A stretch of 64,000 nt of DNA from Polyangiaceae bacterium (lineage in GTDB: Bacteria > Myxococcota_A > Polyangia > Polyangiales > Polyangiaceae). The stretch is from assembly GCA_013214025.1 (NCBI GenBank), contig JABSRN010000170.1, positions 1 to 64,000 of the forward strand. Direction: 5' to 3'. A program made the translations under genes and the position numbers. This document shows, piece by piece, positions 34,565 through 42,765 of the stretch. The first letter of the stretch is position 1, and each line of letters opens with the position of its first letter. The notes beneath the pieces are model-generated. The model saw only the letters and a program-made list of their open reading frames with translations. It was not told the DNA's origin and did not search any database.

Positions 34565-35596
34565 CTAGCTGTCGGCGAGCTCCGCCATCAGTCGAATCGC
34601 TTCGGGTTGTTGGGTGTTCAGCAGCATGCTGGTGACCGGCGAATCCTTCCAGGTGGCGAAGCGCTCCGTGATTCGCTCCTTAGGTCCCACCAGGTAAAAG
34701 GCATCGACTAGCTGATCGGGGACCAAGCTGAGGGCTTCCTTAGGGCGGCCCGCCAAATAGGCATCTTGAATTTTCTCGCATTCGGTGACGAAACCTAAGG
34801 AGCTGATGTAGTCCTTGTAAAAATTCTTGTCCTTAGCCCCCATTCCGCCGATGTAGAGAGAAAGCTGAGCCTTCATCGGTTTACGTAGGGCATCCAGATC
34901 GTCGCCGACTGAGACCATCACCGTCGCGGCTATGTCGAACTGGCTCGTCTGCTTGCCGGGGCTCCGAGCGAAGCCCCTATCGAGGCTCTTCTGCACGACG
35001 TCGAACTTGTCGGGGTTGGTGAAGATCAAGCTGAGCCCGTCACAGATCTCGCCGCACTGGGCGATGCTCCGGGGCGTGATGGACCCGGTGTAAATGGGAA
35101 TGTCGGGACGGCCCCGCAGAATGCATTTCAGGGGTTTCCCGAGGCCGAGGGCATCGTCACCCTTGTACGGGATCTGGAAGTACTCACCGTCGAATTGCAG
35201 CTTCTCTTCCCGGGCAAAGATGGCCCGTAGGATTGTGATGTACTCGCGGGTGTAGGTGAGGGGTTTTTTCGGGAAGGGTTTGCCGTGCCATCCCTCGATC
35301 ACCTGGGGACCCGAGAGGCCCAAGCCTAGGATGAGTCGACCGCCGCTAAGCGCGTCCAACGTCATGGCGCTCATGGCGGTCATCGCGGGAGTTCGCGCCA
35401 ACATCTGCACGATGGAACTCCCAATCTTGAGCTTCGTGGTTTTCGCCGCCATCCAACTGATGCTGGTGATGGCGTCCGAGCCCCATGCCTCCGAGTTCCA
35501 GACGGAATCGAAGCCCAGGGATTCTGCTTCGAGTACGAGATCCATATCCACCTTCGCCGTCGCGCCGATGGGACCTGCCAACAGACCTAGTCGCAT
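34565..35596 (-). CDS. LLM-class F420-dependent oxidoreductase
   Basis: A 343-residue luciferase-like TIM barrel. The first strands read MRLGLLAGP and LEAESLGFDSVWNSEAWG, followed by SGGRLILGLGLSGP and IPIYTGSITPRS, typical of F420-binding members rather than FMN ones. Length is normal. The next gene upstream on the same strand, the flavin/2Fe-2S reductase, ends 48 bases before this start, so they probably form an operon. It is convergent with npdG, which would supply reduced F420. Substrate is unknown; mycobacterial relatives act in lipid, sterol and xenobiotic redox reactions. Confidence 0.88.
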   Translation of the reverse strand: MRLGLLAGPIGATAKVDMDLVLEAESLGFDSVWNSEAWGSDAITSISWMAAKTTKLKIGSSIVQMLARTPAMTAMSAMTLDALSGGRLILGLGLSGPQVIEGWHGKPFPKKPLTYTREYITILRAIFAREEKLQFDGEYFQIPYKGDDALGLGKPLKCILRGRPDIPIYTGSITPRSIAQCGEICDGLSLIFTNPDKFDVVQKSLDRGFARSPGKQTSQFDIAATVMVSVGDDLDALRKPMKAQLSLYIGGMGAKDKNFYKDYISSLGFVTECEKIQDAYLAGRPKEALSLVPDQLVDAFYLVGPKERITERFATWKDSPVTSMLLNTQQPEAIRLMAELADS

Positions 35597-35644
35597 ATAT
35601 CGCTTCCGTGGTGGGGAGGGGGGAGCCCCGCCGGGGGTGGACTC

Positions 35645-36706
35645 TCAGTCGAGATACTGAATGCTGAGCTTCTTGCCGCTAGTGGGGCGAGACTGGCAGG
35701 TCAGGATGAGACCTCGATTTTTCTCGTCGTCACTCAACGCTTCGTCGTCGGCCATCGTGATGTCGCCGGACACCAGCTGTGCCGCACAGCAGCCGCAAAA
35801 ACCCTCTTCGCAAGAGGACGGAGCGTCGAGGCCAGCAGCGACGGCCGCTTCCAGCAGAGATTGACCCTTCGTGTACTCGACCTCGGTGGTGTCGCCATCT
35901 AGCTCCACCGTGAAGCTCTCGGGCACGTCGCCCTGAACGATTTCTTCGGTCGCGCCTTCGGGTTTGGGATCTGCTGGAGAGATGAACCTTTCGATGTGCA
36001 CGAGGGCCGATGGGATGCCCGCCTCCTTGAGGCCCGCTTCGACCGCGTTCATGAAGGGTCCCGGCCCACACATGAAACACTCGTGGTCGAGCTTGCCGGC
36101 AGCCAACTTGACGACGTCGGCACCCGTGAGAAAGCCGTCAACATTGTCTAGACGATGCACAATGACCAAACGCTGGGGGTACTTTGCCAGCAAGGCATCG
36201 AGCTCTGCCTTGAAGATGATCGAAGGCTTGTCTCGGTTCGCGTACAGCAACGTGCAGTTGACCTGGGTGGTTTCCAGTGTGCTCTTGATGATGGAGATAA
36301 TCGGCGTGATGCCGCTGCCACCGCCGAATAGGAGCTTGTGCGCCTTGGGCTGGTTCGAGACAAAGCGCCCTTCGGGGGGATGTACCTTGACGGTGTCGCC
36401 AACCTTCAAGTCGTTGCCAACCCAGTTGCTGATGCGGCCGTCGACCACTCGTTTGACGGTGACCTTGTGCTCGGTCTCGGTGTCCGGACTGCTGGCGAGG
36501 CTATAACAGCGCTTCAGATTGGTGCCGTTGTAGGGGACCTCGAGCGTCAGAAATTGGCCGGGCTTGTAGACAAAGATTTCCTTCAGTTGGTCAGGGATCT
36601 CGAACACCACACTTTTTGAATCGTGGGTTTCGTCGATGATCCGCTCCACACGGAGAGAATGGTAGCTGCGCTTGAGAGCTGCGAAATCGGAGGCGGCAGT
36701 CGCCAT
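35645..36706 (-). CDS. Ferredoxin reductase with C-terminal 2Fe-2S domain (KshB/PaaE type)
   Basis: A 353-residue electron-transfer protein. In order: FAD domain with RCYSLASS (66-73), NAD(P) domain with GGGSGITPI (128-136) and CGPGPFM, then a plant-type ferredoxin domain with Cys299, Cys304, Cys307 and Cys337. This order (FAD-NAD-2Fe2S) is that of KshB, HmpB and PaaE, reductases for ring-hydroxylating or ketosteroid 9-alpha-hydroxylase systems. No oxygenase component is adjacent. An AAAGGA ribosome binding site precedes the ATG at 36706. It precedes the LLM gene on the same strand. Confidence 0.9.
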   Translation of the reverse strand: MATAASDFAALKRSYHSLRVERIIDETHDSKSVVFEIPDQLKEIFVYKPGQFLTLEVPYNGTNLKRCYSLASSPDTETEHKVTVKRVVDGRISNWVGNDLKVGDTVKVHPPEGRFVSNQPKAHKLLFGGGSGITPIISIIKSTLETTQVNCTLLYANRDKPSIIFKAELDALLAKYPQRLVIVHRLDNVDGFLTGADVVKLAAGKLDHECFMCGPGPFMNAVEAGLKEAGIPSALVHIERFISPADPKPEGATEEIVQGDVPESFTVELDGDTTEVEYTKGQSLLEAAVAAGLDAPSSCEEGFCGCCAAQLVSGDITMADDEALSDDEKNRGLILTCQSRPTSGKKLSIQYLD

Positions 36707-36919
36707 AACAATGTCCTTTGTCAGGGGGGATGACGCGGCTCATATAGGGGAAGGCCCTCACAGCGGCAAACCCGAGTCGGCCTGTGGTTCAAAAAGGCGC
36801 AGGAAGTGGTGCAAACTGGCGCAATTCCAGCACTACTGGACATGCTTCTGGTTGACGCCCTAGCTCAGAGAGCGGAAATGCTCGGCCATTCCGGGTTGTC
36901 CGACCCGCGCGCTAATGCT

Positions 36920-38032
36920 GTGAAATCCATTCTCCTGATCGTGTTGCCCCTGGTGGTGGCTTGCTCCGGCGTCTCGCCGCAAATGGACGTCGCGCCTCCG
37001 TCTCTGGCTCGCTCCGACATCGCTCACAGCACCACCTCGACGGACGACGCGGGGCTTCCCGAGGACGACGTGCCGGATGACGTACCGCTTCCGATGCCGA
37101 AACCGGGAGCCGTGGAGCGACCGAATGCCGCTCATCCGTTGGATGGCGTCAGCGACCAGGAGCTCGACCGTCGCGTTCAAGAGGAGCCCGCCTCCCTCGG
37201 TTCCATGTCGTTGGGAAGTCCCAATAACGGCGCGCTCTACAACGGCATCCGGTTGCCGAAGAGTGAGTTGTACGTGCTCAATGATCCCGGCAATGCCTGG
37301 GTCACAGAGGAGACAGCGAGTTACCTGCAGCTGGCTATTGAGAAGGTCAACCGCAGGTTCCCCGAAACGCCGAAGTTGTACATGGGCCATGGCAGCGCAA
37401 AGAAGGGGGGCCATCTGCGTCCGCATCTGAGTCACCAATCTGGCCGAGATGTTGATGTCGGGTTTTATTACAATGGCGCTAGCCGCTGGTACGCCCGAGC
37501 GAGCGCGAAAAATCTCGACCGTCCCCGAACCTGGGCGTTGGTTCGCGCCTTGATCACCGAAACGGACGTGCGCGTAATTCTTCTCGACTATTCGGTGCAG
37601 CGTTGGCTTCGCGAATACGCCGAGAGTATCGGCGAGGACAAGAAGTGGCTCCGGGCTGTATTCAAGGGAGGCGCCGGTCGCCAAGCTATCATTCGATATG
37701 CGCGAGGTCACCGGACGCATCTGCACGTTCGCTTCTACAATCCCACAGCCCAGGAGACCGCGCGCCGCTGCTACAGCCGCCTCGCCCAGTTGAAGCTCGT
37801 CCGTCCGCTCACCCGTTATATATCTCACCGCGCGAAAAAGGGCGATACGCTGAGTCACCTCGCGCGACGATACGGCGTGAAGGTTCGGGCGATTCGCCGG
37901 GCCAACGGCATGCGGGGGACCGTGCTCTACGCCCGCAAGACCTACCGAATTCCTCGCCGGGTGGATGCCCGCCCCCAGGCGGCTGTGGCCGTGCTGCCTC
38001 GGCTGCTGCCGCCGACTCCGAGCCAGCCGTGA
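36920..38032 (+). CDS. MepA-type murein endopeptidase with LysM domain, lipoprotein
   Basis: About 370 residues. GTG at 36920 begins a lipoprotein signal (LIVLPLVVAC). After a Pro/Asp-rich spacer comes an M74 penicillin-insensitive murein endopeptidase domain with metal-binding motifs HLSHQSGRDVDVGFY and THLHVRFY. A C-terminal LysM module (KKGDTLSHLARRYGVKVRAI) anchors it to peptidoglycan, ending in a Pro-rich tail. It would cut cross-links during growth or in prey walls. The open frame runs upstream to 36806 but lacks a signal there. The preceding gap 36707-36919 holds no gene. Confidence 0.88.
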   Translation: MKSILLIVLPLVVACSGVSPQMDVAPPSLARSDIAHSTTSTDDAGLPEDDVPDDVPLPMPKPGAVERPNAAHPLDGVSDQELDRRVQEEPASLGSMSLGSPNNGALYNGIRLPKSELYVLNDPGNAWVTEETASYLQLAIEKVNRRFPETPKLYMGHGSAKKGGHLRPHLSHQSGRDVDVGFYYNGASRWYARASAKNLDRPRTWALVRALITETDVRVILLDYSVQRWLREYAESIGEDKKWLRAVFKGGAGRQAIIRYARGHRTHLHVRFYNPTAQETARRCYSRLAQLKLVRPLTRYISHRAKKGDTLSHLARRYGVKVRAIRRANGMRGTVLYARKTYRIPRRVDARPQAAVAVLPRLLPPTPSQP

Positions 38033-38100
38033 GCGAACCGTGAGCCCCCCGTGCATCGGCGTCGGATCTGGCCGCCTAACAACGTCGGCTGGGGTCCGCT

Positions 38101-38139
38101 TCCTCGATTTGCCACAATTGTGTCGATACGCTTCGAGGA
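38101..38139 (+). promoter_or_regulatory. Inverted repeat upstream of the MlaE-family gene
   Basis: TCCTCGA (38101-38107) pairs with TCGAGGA (38133-38139) across a 25-base spacer, ending 25 bases before the permease start. It could be an operator or a terminator without a T-run for the MepA gene. Weak functional support. Confidence 0.3.
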
Positions 38140-38164
38140 TTGAGCCACTCTTGATCGTCATTCG

Positions 38165-38956
38165 ATGTCGAACTCCACTACCCGCTATTCGCCCCTAGCC
38201 GCGCTCGGTTCCGGCTTCCTAGAGGTGGCGCAGATCACGGGCGCGCTGGGTGTGTTGTTTGCTCAGGTATTGCTGCGCTTGTGTCGACTCGATTTCGATA
38301 GGAACGAACTCTTACTGGCCATGCACAAGATGGGCGTCAAATCTGCGCCCGTCATCTTCGTGACTTCTGTTTTCGTGGGCGCGATCATGGTGGTGCAGGC
38401 AGCGCCATTGATCACTGAGTACGGCGCCGAAGGTCTGTTGGGCTGGGCCGCGGGTTTCAACACATTGCGTGAAGTGGGGCCGCTACTGACGGCGCTCATG
38501 CTTTCTGGACGAATCGGAGCGAACAATACGGCAGAGCTCGGCACCATGGTCGTGACCGAGCAGATTGATGGCTTGCGAGCGCTCGCCATCGATCCCCTCA
38601 GCTATCTCGTGGTGCCCCGCTTCATCGCCATAATCTTCACGCTGTTTATCTCGACGATATTCGCGGATCTGCTCGCCTTACTGGGCGCTGCCATGTGTGG
38701 TTGGGCATTGGTCGGCGTCGAGCCGATGTCGTTTTACAACGGCGTGACTGCCGGCTTCATCGATTTTGGTGACGTGATGCACGGACTGATTAAGAGCGTG
38801 TTTTTCGGCCTCATCATCGCGTTGTCTAGTTGTCACTTCGGGACCACCACTTCTGGCGGAGCGCCGGGAGTTGGGCGCAGTGTTAACGCAACGGTGGTGG
38901 TGACGGCCGTGGGCATTTTTGCTTTCGATTACATCGTTTCCTTCGCTATCGGCTGA
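38165..38956 (+). CDS. MlaE-family ABC transporter permease
   Basis: A 263-residue permease of the MlaE/Ttg2B family that moves phospholipids or other lipids across the inner membrane. Five or so helices are visible; family blocks are HKMGVKSAPVIFVTSVFVGA, LREVGPLLTALMLSGRIGA, TEQIDGLRALAIDPLSYLVV PR, and GGAPGVGRSVNATVVVTAV. The usual neighbours (MlaF ATPase, MlaD/MCE protein) are not adjacent. The only MlaF-like ATPase in the window is at 12120. The gap 38957-39230 that follows holds no recognisable feature. Confidence 0.88.
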   Translation: MSNSTTRYSPLAALGSGFLEVAQITGALGVLFAQVLLRLCRLDFDRNELLLAMHKMGVKSAPVIFVTSVFVGAIMVVQAAPLITEYGAEGLLGWAAGFNTLREVGPLLTALMLSGRIGANNTAELGTMVVTEQIDGLRALAIDPLSYLVVPRFIAIIFTLFISTIFADLLALLGAAMCGWALVGVEPMSFYNGVTAGFIDFGDVMHGLIKSVFFGLIIALSSCHFGTTTSGGAPGVGRSVNATVVVTAVGIFAFDYIVSFAIG

Positions 38957-39230
38957 GCCCGGCTCTCGCACCTCGGCCGGGATGCGCAGCCGTTCACCTG
39001 TTTCGGCACGAGCCAGCGTTGGGGCCGCGCCGGGCAGCACCGTCATGACCCTCAACTGCCGCGACTTCCACCTCAACACCGCGGTGCCATACCTGTGCGG
39101 GAGAAATCTCCATCATCTATGCGTCCTAGCAGGTGGTAGCCCGCCTCCCTTCAACCTACCCATACCGCGGAGGCACACCCAGATGCACATCTTGTGTGAT
39201 AGTGGCCGCTGCGCTACCCTGAGGCGATTT

Positions 39231-40805
39231 ATGTCTGACCATGAAGGCGCCCCTGATCCCGGCGAATCGAAATCCGGTTCGTGGCCGCGCGCTGTTGATG
39301 AGCCGAAGTCAGACGTGCGCGCCAGCGAAGTAGTGCGCAGCTCAGCTCGTTATCAAGCTGGGGATCTGGTCGAGGGTAAGTATCGACTCCTGCACAAACT
39401 GGGGCAGGGGGGCATGGGCACTGTTTGGCGTGCCCGCAACGAGACTTTGGAATTTGATGTTGCGCTCAAAGTCATCAGCAAGGTCGCCGAGGAAGAGGAG
39501 GACGCCGAGTCCAGTCCTACTGGCGCATCGCGAGCCAGCTCTCGACCTGCGGACCGATTGCTACAGGAAGCGAAAACAGCGGCGCGCCTAGGGCATCCCG
39601 CCATCGTGCGAATTTTCGACTTCGGCAAAACCGCCGCCGGCGATCCGTTTATCGTCATGGAGCTGCTGGACGGCTGCGATTTAGGGGCGGCTCTAGCGAA
39701 GAAGGGTCGGCTGAGCCCCGTGAAAGCGGTGCGCACCCTCTTGCCGATCGCGCACGCCCTGGCGATGGCCCACGACAAGCAGATCGTGCATCGGGATCTC
39801 AAGCCAGAAAACATCTTCTTGGCGAATTCAGATGATGGCCAAGTGCGCCCCACTCTGGTGGACTTCGGTGTCGCGAAATTCGAGCGTCAGATAGGCAATC
39901 GATTGACGCAGACCGGCGCATTGCTGGGTAGTCCCGCCTATATGTCGCCGGAGCAGGCCCGGGGCGACGAGGTGGATTCTCGCGCTGATATCTGGGCGTT
40001 TTCGGTTGTGTTGTATGAGTGTGTTACTGGGCGCGCGCCGTTCGAGGGCAAGAACTACAACGCCCTGCTATTTTCCATCGTCTCAGTAGAACCCGAGAGC
40101 ATTCGTGCTTTCTCCGCCGGCGATGACGAGCTCTGGGCGATTCTCCAGCGCGGGTTCAAGAAGAATCCCGACGAACGCTGGCAGTCTCTGCGAGAGATGG
40201 CCGTAGTGCTCGCTCGGTGGCTCAAGGATAGGAATGTGCACGAAGACATCACCGGCGCGTCGCTGAATATGAGCTGGCTCGCCCAGAGCGGTCGAGCCAG
40301 CTTCAGCACGGTGCCGCCCCCACGCTTGGACGAAGCTTCGCCGGCCGCGTGGGATGTTGCAACGGATGCGGGTTCGCCCTTGCCACTGGCCGACCGGCTG
40401 CGGCGTGTGCCAAAGCACAAGTTGTGGGCAGCCGGCGCGGCGACTGCGGCGCTTTTGCTCGGCGGTGCGCTAGCACTCTCGTTGTCAGGAGACGCAGAGA
40501 CTCCGGCTGCCAAGCACGAGCCAGCGCCGGCTGTGTCGCCAACTGTGTCTGGTGTGCCCGTCGAAACGGTTGAGCCGCCAGGTCCTTTCCCCCAACCCGT
40601 GGCGGCGCCAGTACCGGCACAGCCCCCGGCGATCAAGACCGTCGAAGCTGTGCTTGCGCGCACACCGTCGCCCCCCGCAGCTCGGCCGAGCGCTCCAGCC
40701 GAATCAACCAAGGCTCTGGCGGTCCCGAAATTGCCGCGGCGCCGGCTGAAGGCACCGAAAATTGAGGCGCGAAAGCGAACTCTCAAAGACCCCTTCGCAA
40801 AATGA
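39231..40805 (+). CDS. Ser/Thr protein kinase with membrane anchor and Pro-rich tail
   Basis: A 524-residue kinase. ATG at 39231 (MSDHEGAPD) is chosen; the frame opens earlier at 38919 inside the permease gene. Kinase landmarks: LGQGGMGTVW, ALKVI, HRDLKPEN, DFGVAKF, SPEQARG. An acidic/Ser insert (EEEEDAESS) follows the ATP-binding Lys. After the kinase come a linker, one membrane helix (GAATAALLLGGALALSL), then a Pro/Ala-rich extracytoplasmic tail ending RTLKDPFAK. It parallels the kinase at 7638 in layout. The TPR-PEGA gene starts 14 bases after its stop. Confidence 0.9.
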   Translation: MSDHEGAPDPGESKSGSWPRAVDEPKSDVRASEVVRSSARYQAGDLVEGKYRLLHKLGQGGMGTVWRARNETLEFDVALKVISKVAEEEEDAESSPTGASRASSRPADRLLQEAKTAARLGHPAIVRIFDFGKTAAGDPFIVMELLDGCDLGAALAKKGRLSPVKAVRTLLPIAHALAMAHDKQIVHRDLKPENIFLANSDDGQVRPTLVDFGVAKFERQIGNRLTQTGALLGSPAYMSPEQARGDEVDSRADIWAFSVVLYECVTGRAPFEGKNYNALLFSIVSVEPESIRAFSAGDDELWAILQRGFKKNPDERWQSLREMAVVLARWLKDRNVHEDITGASLNMSWLAQSGRASFSTVPPPRLDEASPAAWDVATDAGSPLPLADRLRRVPKHKLWAAGAATAALLLGGALALSLSGDAETPAAKHEPAPAVSPTVSGVPVETVEPPGPFPQPVAAPVPAQPPAIKTVEAVLARTPSPPAARPSAPAESTKALAVPKLPRRRLKAPKIEARKRTLKDPFAK

Positions 40806-40819
40806 ACTAGGATACCTAG

Positions 40820-41887
40820 GTGTTGGCAGTGTGCGATTCAGTCGGCCGCGCTCATCGGCTACCGCTGGGGGTCGGAGGGGTAATGCTGATGTTGACGTTG
40901 GCACCAGCCGCCGCAGCTCAGCCTGAGGCTGACTCTACGGCTGACGATTTCGAAGAAGTGAGGTCTCAGAAACAGGACGGCGAGAACGCGGACCCCGAGA
41001 AAGAAGACCGGGCACGGGCGCTCTACGCTCAGGGCGCGGAGGCCTACGAGGAAAAGCGCTACAAGGACGCGATAGACCATTTCTTGGCCGCAGGCCGACT
41101 GATTCCCAACCCGGTATTTTCCTACAACATCGGTCTCGCCTACGACGACATGGGCGATGACGCGAGCGCGTTGAGTTACTACCGGGACTATGTGCGCCGG
41201 TCGCCAGAAGCTGACGATCTTGCGGAGGTGGAGGAGCGTATTGTCGCTCTCGCCGAGGGTTTGGAGAAAAAGGGGATCCAACAAGTCACGGTCGCCTCGG
41301 AGCCCGCTGGCGCTCGGGTCAGCGTAGACGGCCAGCCCCGGGGCATCACTCCGTGGACCGGCGAGTTATCGCCGGGTTCCCATTCGGTAACGATTCAACT
41401 GCAAGGATACGCCGATTCCCGCGCGAAATTTGAGCTGAGACGTGACCGCCCGGCATTTGTAGAGGTCTCCCTACACTCGGAGCGCAAAGCTGTGCCAGCG
41501 GCCAAGCCGGTCCCAGTCCTGGAGAACCCGAAACCGCCACCCACACCCCATATTCGACCCTTCACTTGGGCGGCATATGGCGTCGGCGCGGCCGCTCTGG
41601 GCGCGTCGATGGCATTTGAGTTTGGGCGTTCCAGCGCGGAGGATGCCGCCCGTGACTCCAAACTGCAAGTGGAAGCGGAGAGCCAATGGGATACCGCGGA
41701 GAGCCGCATGTTGACCTCTCGGGTGTTCGCGGGAGCCGGCCTCATGTTTGTCGCCTTGGCCGGTGTGTTGACCTACCGCGATCTCAATCGCCCCGATACC
41801 GATCGCAGCGATCAGCTGGCGGCGCTGCGGTGGAGTGTTGGTTGTGGCCCGGATGGTTGTGGCGCAAATTACCGAGGGAGTTTCTGA
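40820..41887 (+). CDS. TPR-PEGA protein with two membrane segments
   Basis: A 355-residue protein: signal segment (VMLMLTLAPAAAAQ), charged spacer, TPR repeats (about 60-135), a clear PEGA domain (TVASEPAGARVSVDG ... SHSVTIQLQGY), a Pro linker, then two helices (AAYGVGAAALGASMAFEF and FAGAGLMFVALAGVLTY). It ends with CGANYRGSF, again a terminal Phe. GTG start at 40820. It lies directly after a kinase and one base before the Cys-rich lipoprotein frame, so all three are probably one operon. Confidence 0.78.
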   Translation: MLAVCDSVGRAHRLPLGVGGVMLMLTLAPAAAAQPEADSTADDFEEVRSQKQDGENADPEKEDRARALYAQGAEAYEEKRYKDAIDHFLAAGRLIPNPVFSYNIGLAYDDMGDDASALSYYRDYVRRSPEADDLAEVEERIVALAEGLEKKGIQQVTVASEPAGARVSVDGQPRGITPWTGELSPGSHSVTIQLQGYADSRAKFELRRDRPAFVEVSLHSERKAVPAAKPVPVLENPKPPPTPHIRPFTWAAYGVGAAALGASMAFEFGRSSAEDAARDSKLQVEAESQWDTAESRMLTSRVFAGAGLMFVALAGVLTYRDLNRPDTDRSDQLAALRWSVGCGPDGCGANYRGSF

Positions 41888-41888
41888 A

Positions 41889-42680
41889 GTGCCGTCTCGT
41901 TTGACTCGATCCGGCTGTGTTGCGGTCGCCCTATGGCTAGCGGGAGCGTGTGCCAATATTTCCCGAGACGAAGCCCTCGCCGGAAAGAGCTGCAGTCCGT
42001 CTGGGGCGTGCTCTGGCGGCTACGTGTGCGTGAACTTGATTTGTGTACTGCCGGGGGCGGCAGACTCGGATGCTTCGGGCGGTAGCGCGGGTGGAGTTTC
42101 GAGTGGCGGTGCTGCTGGCAGCATCGCCAGTGGTGGTGTAGCTGGCAGCGTCTCAACCGGAGGTGCCTTGACCGGCGGTGTCGGAGGTGGAGTTGGGGGC
42201 GCCACTGGCGGCTCGTCTACTGAAGAGGCGGGAGTGCCGGATGCGACACTGCCGGACGCCTCGCCGGACGCCGCTGTCCCGGACGCCAGCGATGGTGGAC
42301 AGAACGTCTCTAGAGTGGATGTGGTCGCCTGTGGCACCGAACAAAATGCCTTCAACTGCGCACGTGGGGAAGTTTGCTGTTTCCCCACTGACGGGCAAAC
42401 CCCCGTTTGCGCGGAAACGCTCAACGATTGTGCCGACTGCGGCGGGTTCTGCAGCTATGAGGGCATCCGGTCGGCCTGCGATGGCCCAGAAGATTGCGAC
42501 GACGGTGAATATTGCTGTCACGAAGACGATGGCACGGAGGAGACCCGGGAATGCACCTCGACCTGTTTCGTCTGGGAAGGCGACGACCATTGTTCGGCAG
42601 AAGACGACTCTATGTGCGGTAGTGGCGGTTGTGCCGAGAGCGGCTGGCCGAACGCTGAATACTCCTATTGCGTCAACTAA
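41889..42680 (+). CDS. Cys-rich Gly/Ser-linker lipoprotein
   Basis: A 263-residue predicted lipoprotein. GTG at 41889 is followed by a signal with lipobox LAGAC. A small Cys motif (CSPSGACSGGYVC) precedes a Gly/Ser/Val-rich linker. The C-terminal 110 residues hold about 16 Cys in spaced pairs (for example CADCGGFC, CCHEDD), implying a disulfide-rich extracytoplasmic domain. No family is recognised. The start is one base after the TPR-PEGA stop codon. It is probably exported to the outer membrane as part of the kinase/TPR module. Confidence 0.75.
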   Translation: MPSRLTRSGCVAVALWLAGACANISRDEALAGKSCSPSGACSGGYVCVNLICVLPGAADSDASGGSAGGVSSGGAAGSIASGGVAGSVSTGGALTGGVGGGVGGATGGSSTEEAGVPDATLPDASPDAAVPDASDGGQNVSRVDVVACGTEQNAFNCARGEVCCFPTDGQTPVCAETLNDCADCGGFCSYEGIRSACDGPEDCDDGEYCCHEDDGTEETRECTSTCFVWEGDDHCSAEDDSMCGSGGCAESGWPNAEYSYCVN

Positions 42681-42765
42681 TGTTGCGTGATCTGATCGCG
42701 GTCATCCCAAAAGAAAGATTCGCGATCTGACTGAAGCGCTGCTGCCCAACTCCCACCCGCTGTTC

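Noticed and set aside
36860-38161. 433-codon open frame on the minus strand opposite the MepA-LysM gene
   Set aside because: It is fully antisense to a gene with clear M74 and LysM motifs, and its own product shows no recognisable domain. Long shadows are common in GC-rich DNA.
38919-39230. N-terminal extension of the second kinase back into the MlaE gene
   Set aside because: The upstream 104 codons overlap the permease end and show no domain; the ATG at 39231 begins a normal kinase head.
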